A stretch of 15,785 nt of DNA from JBHIFB01 sp046760905 (GTDB lineage: Bacteria > Gemmatimonadota > CAZMKB01). The stretch lies in the NCBI GenBank assembly GCA_046760905.1, contig JBHIFB010000068.1:1-15785 (forward strand), given 5' to 3'. Positions 1 through 6,698 of the stretch are shown here, one piece after another. The position numbers and the translations under genes are program-made. The notes under the pieces are model-generated. The model did not search any database. It was not told the DNA's origin and saw nothing but the letters and a program-made list of their open reading frames with translations. Position 1 is the first letter of the stretch; the number at the start of each line of letters is the position of its first letter.

Positions 1-1458
1 AAAAGTGAATTTCATTCGGCGCCCTGTTAAGTTGACTTTTTCTATTCGCATCCCTTCGCCGGTTTCGATCCCGATTTCAAGCGGCAGATGATAAATATTG
101 CCAAGTTGTGTAAGGATGATTTTAGTGTGGTAACTGTCATCTCCCCTCTTGATGTCCGATTCCAGCGATATTACAGGTACACCCTTTCGTTCCAACCATT
201 CCTCCCTCCACCACACTAGCGATTTCCCGCCAGCCTCCTCCAGTGCCTGAACGAATTCCGACATTGAGAAGGTCTCGAATCGGAATCTTTCAAATAACAA
301 TCTCATCGCTTTTTTAAAATAAATGTCTCCCATCACGTAGCGGAGGATGTGCATGAGCCATGGATACTTCCCGTGAAGAATCTCCTGAGGTGTATTCCCA
401 CGCAGTTGCTGGTATGGCACATCATTCTCGAAGGGAAGCTTCAAATACTTTTCTCTGAAGTATCTGAAAATTTCAGGAATAGGTTTTCCATACACATCAT
501 CGTACAGAAATTCGGCGTAATCGCCAAATCCCTCTGTCCATTGAAAGCCGCCCGGCCCGCTGCCGCGAATAGTGTAGAACCACCAGAGAAGAGCGGTCTC
601 ATGGGCATCATGGCCGGTGGTGAGAAATTCTTTTTCCAGATATTGAGGGTCATATCCCACGAAACCCGGGAAGGCACGTCGGGCATTGATTCCTTCAATC
701 GTTACGAAGCTGAACTGGTCGAAGGGATAAGGGCAGTAGGTTTCCGAGTAAAACTCGAGAATCTTACGACTTGTGCTGAAAATCTGGCCGACAAACTTCT
801 GGCTTTCCGGATATAGAAGCGTCTGCATCCGCAGGCCGTCTACTTCTCGCTCCGTTTTGATCCACCGGGCGTCTGCAATCACAGAGAAACATACTGCCGG
901 ATTTGTTGTCTCGAACATATATTCAATACGGTTGGCCAGATGGGAAGCTTCAACCAGCTTTCCGGGCGCAACAGCTTGAAAACCGGATGGAAGAACGATA
1001 TGCGTTTTCACAGTCGCCCAGTCATTAAAATCTATCGGGTAGAAGCGATCGGACCAGAGCAGGAATAGGCTGGAATCCGAGATAACATCCCTGTCCTCGC
1101 CGTTACTTTTTCCAGGAGCACCTTTTAACTTGATAACGAGGACCATTTCTTTAGCCGGTTTCTCCAATTTTATATTGACCAGGCCCGGACTTCGGCTAAC
1201 CTTCACAGTCGAGGTAAGGGATGTGACTTTCACAACGTCATAAAAGTCACTAAGCCCCAGAGTTATCTCCTCCTGCAACTCTGGATTGCATATGAGGATC
1301 CTGGTTCTCAGATCAAGTGTCTTCGTGGCAAAATCGGGTCTTATCTGGAGATCGTAGTGCCGGATGTCGTATGTTTTATCTCGAGCGAGTGCATGGGAAT
1401 GTAGGATTGTCACATATACACCGATAATAATGGATATGCTGATTGTAACGGATTTCAC
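1..1458 (-). CDS. M1 aminopeptidase-like protein with altered zinc motif, exported, partial
   Basis: The minus frame is open from a GTG at 1458 to the left edge (486 codons, C-terminus outside the window). An AAGGA box lies 9 bases before the GTG. The first 25 residues form a signal peptide ending in HALA before RDK, so the product is exported. The N-terminal part resembles the M1 (gluzincin) beta-domain, with RHYDLQIRPD near residue 35. The catalytic region has His286-Glu287-Thr-Ala-Leu290-Leu-Trp-Trp and then TEGF with Glu309. M1 enzymes carry HEXXH, 18 residues, then E. Here the spacing is exact but the second zinc-ligand His is Leu290, and no clear GXMEN motif is visible (the region near 256 reads GINAR). 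It is therefore an M1 homologue that may be inactive or use another ligand, for example one of the histidines in GHDAHE just upstream. It starts 19 bases after the signal-peptidase-like gene and is probably co-transcribed with it. Family call is confident; loss of activity is inference. Confidence 0.85.
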   Translation of the reverse strand, partial: MKSVTISISIIIGVYVTILHSHALARDKTYDIRHYDLQIRPDFATKTLDLRTRILICNPELQEEITLGLSDFYDVVKVTSLTSTVKVSRSPGLVNIKLEKPAKEMVLVIKLKGAPGKSNGEDRDVISDSSLFLLWSDRFYPIDFNDWATVKTHIVLPSGFQAVAPGKLVEASHLANRIEYMFETTNPAVCFSVIADARWIKTEREVDGLRMQTLLYPESQKFVGQIFSTSRKILEFYSETYCPYPFDQFSFVTIEGINARRAFPGFVGYDPQYLEKEFLTTGHDAHETALLWWFYTIRGSGPGGFQWTEGFGDYAEFLYDDVYGKPIPEIFRYFREKYLKLPFENDVPYQQLRGNTPQEILHGKYPWLMHILRYVMGDIYFKKAMRLLFERFRFETFSMSEFVQALEEAGGKSLVWWREEWLERKGVPVISLESDIKRGDDSYHTKIILTQLGNIYHLPLEIGIETGEGMRIEKVNLTGRRMKFTF

Positions 1459-1477
1459 GAATTATGGTCCTTTCTTT

Positions 1478-1960
1478 TCAAAAAATATAAATCACCTTTC
1501 CCTGGATTTGATCCTCGTTAATCGTGCCGTCCACCCGGCTGTCAAAATCCGATGGGGCATACCTGTTGTCTCCCATGACAAAGAATTCACCCCTGGGAAT
1601 TGTAAGAGAAATGAATTTGGGAAATTCACAACTCTCACTGTCTGCATCAACAAATCTATAGGGCTCATAAAGGATTTCACCATTTATGAAAACGTCATTG
1701 CCTCTGATTGAAAGCGATTCACCCTCTACGGCAATGATTCTTCGGATGTAGGATCTGCCTTTCGCCTCGGAGCAAAAGATTACGATATCCCCTCTCTTAG
1801 GTGTAAACCACCGATTTTCCAATACCATTACTTTCTGGTTTCCGTGAATCAGAGGGTACATGACCTCCCCGGGAACATTCCATATCGAAAAAACGAATAT
1901 CCTCAATCCGGCTGTGATTAAAAGGAGAATCAGAAAAGAAAAAAGAGCCTTCTTCTTCAT
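1478..1960 (-). CDS. Signal peptidase I homologue lacking the Ser/Lys dyad
   Basis: The 160-residue protein has one N-terminal membrane segment (residues 5-25) and then the conserved boxes of S26 type I signal peptidases. The usual SxMxPTL box appears at 29-37 as VPGEVMYPL. RGDIV is at 57-61, YIRRI at 71-75, MGDNR at 129-133 and DSR at 140-142. The order and length match the short, single-anchor signal peptidases. The nucleophile Ser (before Met-x-Pro) is Val33, codon gtc, and the general-base Lys (YIKR in E. coli LepB) is Arg73. Both residues of the catalytic dyad are therefore gone while the scaffold boxes remain, so it is probably not a peptidase but may still bind signal sequences or pre-proteins. 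The start ATG follows an AAGG box. The stop lies 19 bases before the GTG of the M1-like gene. Confidence 0.9.
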   Translation of the reverse strand: MKKKALFSFLILLLITAGLRIFVFSIWNVPGEVMYPLIHGNQKVMVLENRWFTPKRGDIVIFCSEAKGRSYIRRIIAVEGESLSIRGNDVFINGEILYEPYRFVDADSESCEFPKFISLTIPRGEFFVMGDNRYAPSDFDSRVDGTINEDQIQGKVIYIF

Positions 1961-2098
1961 CTGAGCCTTACCTGTTTTTCAAATTGTGCAAAACGGTCAT
2001 TCGTTACTAAAACCTCTGTGGGAGTGGACTTTAAAAGGGAAAGGACCTGCGCCCCCTGAAGGATAGAAAAAATGTTAAGAAACTTCCAAGATACGACA

Positions 2099-3187
2099 CT
2101 AGTTTAGATCTTTCAAATTGGGAACAATTTCTTCCCTGAAGAACCTTTCCAGAGTATCGTCTGATGGTGTTAAGTCCACCTTCATTCCCCAGAATTCCTT
2201 CAATTGAACCAGTCCGGCAATTGCGAGATATGCCCCTTTCCCCCTTCTCCAGAGAAGGCCCTTGAACCGACAATCAACTGTCTGATACTTTCCCTTCCTG
2301 TACTGTAAGCGCCGATATGTCCCGGTGCCGATATATTGGTCACCTCTCTTTTCGAGGGAATTCAACCTGATATCGAAAATCCGCGGCTGCTCTTTTGGAT
2401 GTGCAGAATCGGCCGAAACCTCTTTCAGGAATTGTCTGAAAAGATCCGGAGAGATCTCCTCTTTCGACTCTTTCCAGAACAGTTCAAGGAACCTTTCAGA
2501 GTCCGTCAATAGGGACCACAGGCTCCCATTTTCGCATGTCATTCCATCTGGAAACCACTCCTCGTAGAGAAAATCGGATGTCCGCCAATTTTCGGGCAGA
2601 TAAAAGGAAAGATTCCATCTCAGGGATTGATATTTCTTGCTCAATTCGCCGCTGGGCGCCTGCTTTGAGTCTGGGTGACATATTATTGTTTCAGTGATCT
2701 GCTGCTGGAGATCGAGCATCCCTTCCGGAGTTCCTCTTCTTACATTTATGTTGCAATCAGCGGTGAACTGACGCCCTGTCTCAGGACAATTCCACACGAT
2801 GAATCTGGTTTTTACGGCACCTTTTGACAGGGCTCCTTCGGTAGACAGTGCTCTGTGACCGTTTACCACTGTCTCGCCGTCAACACCGGCGAGCTCGAAG
2901 TTCATAGCCTCCCCCCAAAAATTGAGCATGTGCCGGCTCATATATTCAGGAGTGAGATCCTCGTTTGTCTTTGTAATAGGACGCCAATGCAAAAAATACA
3001 TCAGCCACCTGTCCTCGTGTAGTGAAATACGTCCATTACTTCCAGCGATTTCCTGATACGTCAGCTCCCAGGTATCCCCTTTGCTTGACAGTCCCGCCAT
3101 GTTTATATGGTCTTTTACCACATCTCCCTGATCGTAAACCACAAATCCCTGAATAGTCAGAATGAAAACCATAACAGGAGTGCTCAT
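2099..3187 (-). CDS. Hypothetical protein with N-terminal hydrophobic segment
   Basis: I do not recognise this 362-residue protein. The ATG at 3187 is chosen because AGGTGG lies 7 bases upstream; an in-frame GTG at 3244 would add 19 residues with a weaker site. The first 17 residues are hydrophobic (VMVFILTIQGFVV), suggesting export or anchoring, although the n-region lacks a basic residue unless the longer start is used. The body is soluble, rich in Trp and aromatic residues, with cysteines near 134, 145 and 170. A stretch around 128-152 (RFIVWNCPETGRQF and following) looks like a compact beta domain in which a conserved GH precedes an RF-VWNCP strand. The C-terminal half contains RRLQYRKGKYQTVDCRFKG, again beta-like. 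It sits between the MerB-like gene (89 bases upstream) and the signal-peptidase-like gene (138 bases downstream) and probably belongs to the same unit. Confidence 0.75.
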   Translation of the reverse strand: MSTPVMVFILTIQGFVVYDQGDVVKDHINMAGLSSKGDTWELTYQEIAGSNGRISLHEDRWLMYFLHWRPITKTNEDLTPEYMSRHMLNFWGEAMNFELAGVDGETVVNGHRALSTEGALSKGAVKTRFIVWNCPETGRQFTADCNINVRRGTPEGMLDLQQQITETIICHPDSKQAPSGELSKKYQSLRWNLSFYLPENWRTSDFLYEEWFPDGMTCENGSLWSLLTDSERFLELFWKESKEEISPDLFRQFLKEVSADSAHPKEQPRIFDIRLNSLEKRGDQYIGTGTYRRLQYRKGKYQTVDCRFKGLLWRRGKGAYLAIAGLVQLKEFWGMKVDLTPSDDTLERFFREEIVPNLKDLN

Positions 3188-3276
3188 TATCCTGCCACCT
3201 AATATTTTGATAATATTAAAGCTATAATCTCCCGAACTAATCACAGCTCTCTCACAGATTTCAAGAAACCTTCATC

Positions 3277-4041
3277 CTATCGAACGCCTATCGATTCCCC
3301 ATATTCCTTCCACTGCTTTTTTATCTTTGGAAAAGCAAGCTCTAAGGAAGCAACAAAACCTTTCCCTGCCAGCCCGGGGTTCTCAGCCTTCCACTGTTCA
3401 ACATGCTTATTTGAGCAGAAGAAGTTTATCCTTGGGCAGCATGTCTCAGCCGAGGAGCGCGGTTTCTCACGGCTCATCCTCCAGATCTTGATATCAGGAT
3501 GAGACTTTGACGCTATTTCCTGATCTATTATCCGGATAGTTATTTCTTGCTTACACTTTTCACATCGTGATATGATACCGACGTCCATATTAAACATGGC
3601 CGGCATCCCCAAGGCATCTACAGCGCACATGGCAAATAGCCTCCTCCCACTCTCAAGCAAGATTTGATGATGTGTTTCATCCATGGAAAACGGATATATG
3701 CTGATTATCTTTTGTGTCCCCTCCTTCCTGAGGAGAAGATCCTTGCTTTCCAGTCCATTCAGCAGATGAATGACATCATCAACGGATGTTTTGAGCTCAT
3801 CGCTGATTCTCTCAGGAGTCGGAACCCTCCCCGACTGAATCACAGAATCAAAGATGACCTTCAAGAGCTTCCTTTCTGAATCGCTGGGAGCGCGGGTGAT
3901 CTGATTGTTTGAAACCGGTTTTTTCACACAGGCTTTCTCGGCGCACATTTGTCCTCCATCTTGAGTAATTTTATCTTCGCAGCCAGCGTAAGATAGCAAA
4001 ACGGAAATGGGAATCAAAAGTATTCCCCTTGCGGATGACAC
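3277..4041 (-). CDS. MerB-like alkylmercury lyase family protein, probable exported lipoprotein
   Basis: This 254-residue protein matches the organomercurial lyase (MerB) family, which breaks carbon-mercury bonds. Residues 55-115 form the MerB winged-helix part and 117-245 the catalytic domain. MCAVDAL has Cys139 and Asp142, equivalent to Cys96 and Asp99 of R831b MerB. Cys160 lies 21 residues after Cys139, matching Cys117. CCPRINFF holds Cys201/Cys202, matching Cys159/Cys160. Trp95 of MerB is Met138. All key residues are kept, so the site looks competent. The GTG start at 4041 is preferred over the ATG at 4089 because AGGGAGG lies 5 bases before it and the ATG would overlap the nitroreductase gene. 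It then begins with a hydrophobic segment (7-20) and YAG-Cys21, a near-lipobox with Tyr at -3. MerB is normally cytoplasmic, so this is unusual. A metal-binding role like NosL, which shares the fold, is an alternative. Confidence 0.85.
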   Translation of the reverse strand: MSSARGILLIPISVLLSYAGCEDKITQDGGQMCAEKACVKKPVSNNQITRAPSDSERKLLKVIFDSVIQSGRVPTPERISDELKTSVDDVIHLLNGLESKDLLLRKEGTQKIISIYPFSMDETHHQILLESGRRLFAMCAVDALGMPAMFNMDVGIISRCEKCKQEITIRIIDQEIASKSHPDIKIWRMSREKPRSSAETCCPRINFFCSNKHVEQWKAENPGLAGKGFVASLELAFPKIKKQWKEYGESIGVR

Positions 4042-4046
4042 GGTCA

Positions 4047-4053
4047 CCTCCCT
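4047..4053 (-). promoter_or_regulatory. Ribosome binding site fixing the GTG start of the MerB-like gene
   Basis: AGGGAGG reads on the minus strand with a 5-base gap to GTG at 4041. It lies in the 14-base gap after the TAA of the nitroreductase-like gene, so translation of the two is probably coupled. It argues against the in-frame ATG at 4089. Confidence 0.8.
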
Positions 4054-4055
4054 GA

Positions 4056-4814
4056 TTAATTCGTATTGCCTTTTTGCCCATCTTGCCATGACTCGGCATG
4101 ATAGATTTCATGCACCGTGGGAAACTTCTGCCTGACTTTCTCGCTCGGATAGCCAGCAATCCCAAAAAAAGCAACATCATATGCTTTTGGAATTCCCAAT
4201 GCATCCTTTATCCGTGCATTGACTAGAAGCGCTCCGGCAATCCAATGTGTCTCCACGCCATATGCCCTAGCCACCAATGAAATACTCCCAATTGCCATAC
4301 CGAGCTCAACGAGAGATTGAGGTCGCACCAAATCGGGGGGTATGCCACCGAATGCTTCAACCGTTTCGGGCATGCAAAAAACAAGAAGCGCCGGTGCATC
4401 CTCCCATCTTTCCATCATCCGGGCCAAACGGCTGCGGCCCAGCTCCATGAGGCCATTCTTCATGGCCTCAAGGACTCTGATACGATTGCTCTTCTGTGTT
4501 ACAACAATCAGTCTCCATTGGGCGAGGGAGGTATAAGGCGTGGCCGCCATTACAATATTTGAGAGGACATTTGGAGGAATGGGCCTTTCATGAAAGTCCA
4601 CTGCCGCTTCTTCTTCCATAACCAGATCGTGAATCAGGTTTATGGTAGAATCGCTTTTTTCCTCTGCGCTATAACCATCATCCCGTTCTTCCAATGAAGG
4701 TGTCTCATCCTGATTATCATAAGCCGCAGTCAACCTGCAATCTATGTAACACACACAGCTTAGAATAACCAGAACGCTCGCAGAGAATCTCATATTCCAC
4801 ATAACCGCACTCAT
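4056..4814 (-). CDS. Nitroreductase-family protein, exported, altered FMN site
   Basis: The protein has 252 residues from the ATG at 4814; a TTG at 4823 and an ATG at 4793 are alternatives and no start has a strong ribosome site. Residues 8-20 (MRFSASVLVILSC) form a short signal with a lipobox-like VILS before Cys20. An acidic linker to about residue 55 follows, then a nitroreductase domain. The domain is recognised from ERPIPPNVLSNIVMAA (76-91), QWRLIVV (99-105), the VELGMAIGSISLVARAYG helix (169-187), ALGIPKAYDV and GIAGYP (218-223). Family members bind FMN phosphate through an RRSxR motif before the first helix; here that place reads EEEAAV (67-72). The usual APSxxNxQPW reads ATPYTSLAQW. 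The export signal and loss of the basic FMN motif make ordinary NAD(P)H:nitro reduction doubtful. It lies 40 bases after the MocR gene and 14 bases before the MerB-like gene. Confidence 0.85.
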   Translation of the reverse strand: MSAVMWNMRFSASVLVILSCVCYIDCRLTAAYDNQDETPSLEERDDGYSAEEKSDSTINLIHDLVMEEEAAVDFHERPIPPNVLSNIVMAATPYTSLAQWRLIVVTQKSNRIRVLEAMKNGLMELGRSRLARMMERWEDAPALLVFCMPETVEAFGGIPPDLVRPQSLVELGMAIGSISLVARAYGVETHWIAGALLVNARIKDALGIPKAYDVAFFGIAGYPSEKVRQKFPTVHEIYHAESWQDGQKGNTN

Positions 4815-4854
4815 ACGAATCAAACACAGTGAGGACCCGGTCCGAATCGACAGA

Positions 4855-6363
4855 TCAGAGAACAGGAACCATCTCAGGTTCCTCGTCCTTACTTCTTTCC
4901 TTCCCGATTGATGCTTCGATCATCTCGCCGAGTATTTTTATTCCTACTTCAATCTTCTCAGGCGGATTGGCCGCATAGCAGAGTCTCATCTCGTTCTTCC
5001 CATTCGCCGAATTGTAAAACAACATACCGGGACTGAAGTTAATGCCGCGTTTCGTACTCTCCTCATAAACCGGCATCAGATCTACATCCTTCGGGAATGA
5101 TACCCATACAAAGAGCCCTCCAGCCGGCTTCACAACGTCAACGCTTTTCGGAAAATAGTTTTTGATGCATCTTATCATCGTATCTCGCCTCTGCCTGTAT
5201 ACCCTGATCACCTTTCGCAGGTGTGTCTTCAGATAACCCCTGGAATAGAACTTATGAAGTATGGCCTGGGAAATCGTGTTCGTGGCCAGATCCTCAACCT
5301 GCTTAATGGCCATGAACTTATCCCTTACAGACTCATCAAGAACAACCCACCCGACTCTGAATCCGGGTATCAGTTCTTTTGAAAAAGAACTTATGTATAT
5401 CACCTGATCTGTTCTGTCCATGGCTTTGAGCGGAGGAAGTTTGATACCTTCAAAGCGCAGATCCCCGCTCGCATCGTCCTCTATTATTGGAACACTGTAT
5501 CTTTCGGCGAGAGAAATGACTTTTTTCCTCTTGCTTACACTCGTGGTTATACCGGTTGGATTTTGAAAGTTGGGCATGGTAAAAAGAAGCTTCGGTTTGT
5601 ATTTTATCAAAACATCCTCGAGGATGTCTGTGTTTAAACCATCCTTCTCAAGAGGTATCCCGATTATTTTAGCCCGGAGCGCGTTGAAGATGCTGAGGGC
5701 CCCGGTGTATGTGGGCTCTTCTGTGACAACGTAATCTCCCGAGCCGATGAGAATTCTTGAGGCAATCTCCAGTGCTTGCTGGGAGCCGCTGGTTATGAAT
5801 ATGTTGCTGGCTGTCGTTTCAACTCCCGAATTTCTCATCTTCCTCTCCAGAGAGACTCTCAAGGGCAGGAATCCCTCAATAGGACCGTAGCGAAAGATTT
5901 CGCTTCCTGCCTCCCGCAACACTGAATTGACACATCTTCTAACCAGCTCATAGGGATAGCAATCATCATCAGGGTGAGCTCCCCCGAACGGGATTTCCAT
6001 CTTCGTCACGCAGGTTCTGTATAGCTGGACCAAAGAATACAGGGCATTTGTATCCAGATCAGAGGAAAAGAAATGAGTCCAATCGAACTTTCTCATGGAC
6101 GAATCTCCCTTCTTGACAACATGTTCGCTCGTGTCTGATACGAAAGTCCCTTTCCCTACGTGAGAATATATGAGTCCGTCAGCATATAGCTCTTCATAAG
6201 CCGCAAGCACGGTGTTCCTGTTGATACTCAGATCATCGGCCAATTGCCTGGACGGAGGAAGCTTCGCTTCGGGTTTGAGAATTCCTGATAGAATTAACTC
6301 CTTGATTTGATTTCTTAATTGGATATAGTAAGGAACATTTGATTCCCTATCGAGCTTTATCAT
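4855..6363 (-). CDS. MocR-type GntR/aminotransferase transcriptional regulator
   Basis: The 502-residue protein has a GntR winged helix (residues 1-75; LPPSRQLADDLSINRNTV is the recognition region) joined to a fold-type I aminotransferase domain (about 125-485). This is the MocR/GabR/PdxR architecture and its usual length. PLP-site features are TSGSQQAL (191-198), NPTG (268-271), Asp297, the Schiff-base Lys329 in SSFSKELIPGFRVGW, and Arg460 for a substrate carboxylate. Related proteins usually have Tyr two residues after that Asp (EDDPYGDLRF type), contacting PLP; here Ser299 stands in its place. The ATG at 6363 has GGAGGG with a 4-base gap. The protein probably binds its own promoter and controls the exported genes downstream, sensing an amine or amino compound with PLP. 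It has no signal peptide, unlike its neighbours. Confidence 0.93.
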   Translation of the reverse strand: MIKLDRESNVPYYIQLRNQIKELILSGILKPEAKLPPSRQLADDLSINRNTVLAAYEELYADGLIYSHVGKGTFVSDTSEHVVKKGDSSMRKFDWTHFFSSDLDTNALYSLVQLYRTCVTKMEIPFGGAHPDDDCYPYELVRRCVNSVLREAGSEIFRYGPIEGFLPLRVSLERKMRNSGVETTASNIFITSGSQQALEIASRILIGSGDYVVTEEPTYTGALSIFNALRAKIIGIPLEKDGLNTDILEDVLIKYKPKLLFTMPNFQNPTGITTSVSKRKKVISLAERYSVPIIEDDASGDLRFEGIKLPPLKAMDRTDQVIYISSFSKELIPGFRVGWVVLDESVRDKFMAIKQVEDLATNTISQAILHKFYSRGYLKTHLRKVIRVYRQRRDTMIRCIKNYFPKSVDVVKPAGGLFVWVSFPKDVDLMPVYEESTKRGINFSPGMLFYNSANGKNEMRLCYAANPPEKIEVGIKILGEMIEASIGKERSKDEEPEMVPVL

Positions 6364-6417
6364 CTTACCCTCCAGATGATCTGATGGTCCAATATGAATA
6401 ATAATACCAAAAATATG

Positions 6418-6445
6418 ATTAAAAATAAAGAGCCAATTGTGTCAA
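6418..6445 (-). promoter_or_regulatory. Sigma-70 type promoter of the MocR operon
   Basis: On the minus strand TTGACA (6445-6440) is followed after 16 bases by TTTAAT (6423-6418), 6/6 and 5/6 matches to consensus. Transcription would start near 6411, giving a leader of about 48 bases to the ATG at 6363. Three YCAATT boxes in the plus reading (6433, 6442, 6457) and a perfect dyad AATTG-TGT-CAATT (6435-6447) overlap the -35 element and are candidate MocR operator sites. Confidence 0.65.
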
Positions 6446-6604
6446 TTTTTTATAATCCAATTCGCCGAGGCAAGCAGCCGAAAGAGGTTCCTCTTCCCAA
6501 CCGCCTCAATCCCGACAAAAGCCCGCTAAGCGGAAAAACCCTGGTGTGCTTGGATATAGAATGCGATGACGGCGTTCTCGACAGGATAGGAGCCGAATTT
6601 TAAA

Positions 6605-6656
6605 GTGTCTTAGCCACGGCGACAGTAAATTTCATAGAGCAGTAACGCTTAGACAC
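6605..6656. repeat. Imperfect inverted repeat downstream of the propeller gene
   Basis: GTGTCTTAGC (6605-6614) and GCTTAGACAC (6647-6656) pair at 9 of 10 positions around a 32-base loop. The repeat lies 43-94 bases after the stop of the propeller gene on the minus strand. It is followed there only by a short TTTAAAA run, so it is not a classical terminator, but it could protect or end the transcript. The rest of the 335-base gap 6364-6698 holds only the promoter at 6418-6445 and no convincing gene. Confidence 0.4.
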
Positions 6657-6698
6657 AAATTCATGCGAGACATATCTCCGGTTCGTGCCGCAGGCCGC

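Noticed and set aside
349..816. Plus-strand 155-codon ORF
   Set aside because: It is the antisense shadow of the M1-like gene, whose minus frame has clear family similarity and a signal peptide.
6516..6540. CCGC-TTA-GCGG hairpin with a short T run as a terminator
   Set aside because: Only a 4-base stem and a broken T tract, about 165 bases after the stop codon.
6394..6603. Plus-strand 69-codon ORF in the gap upstream of the MocR gene
   Set aside because: No ribosome site, low-complexity Asn/Lys start, and it overlaps the promoter and repeat boxes.
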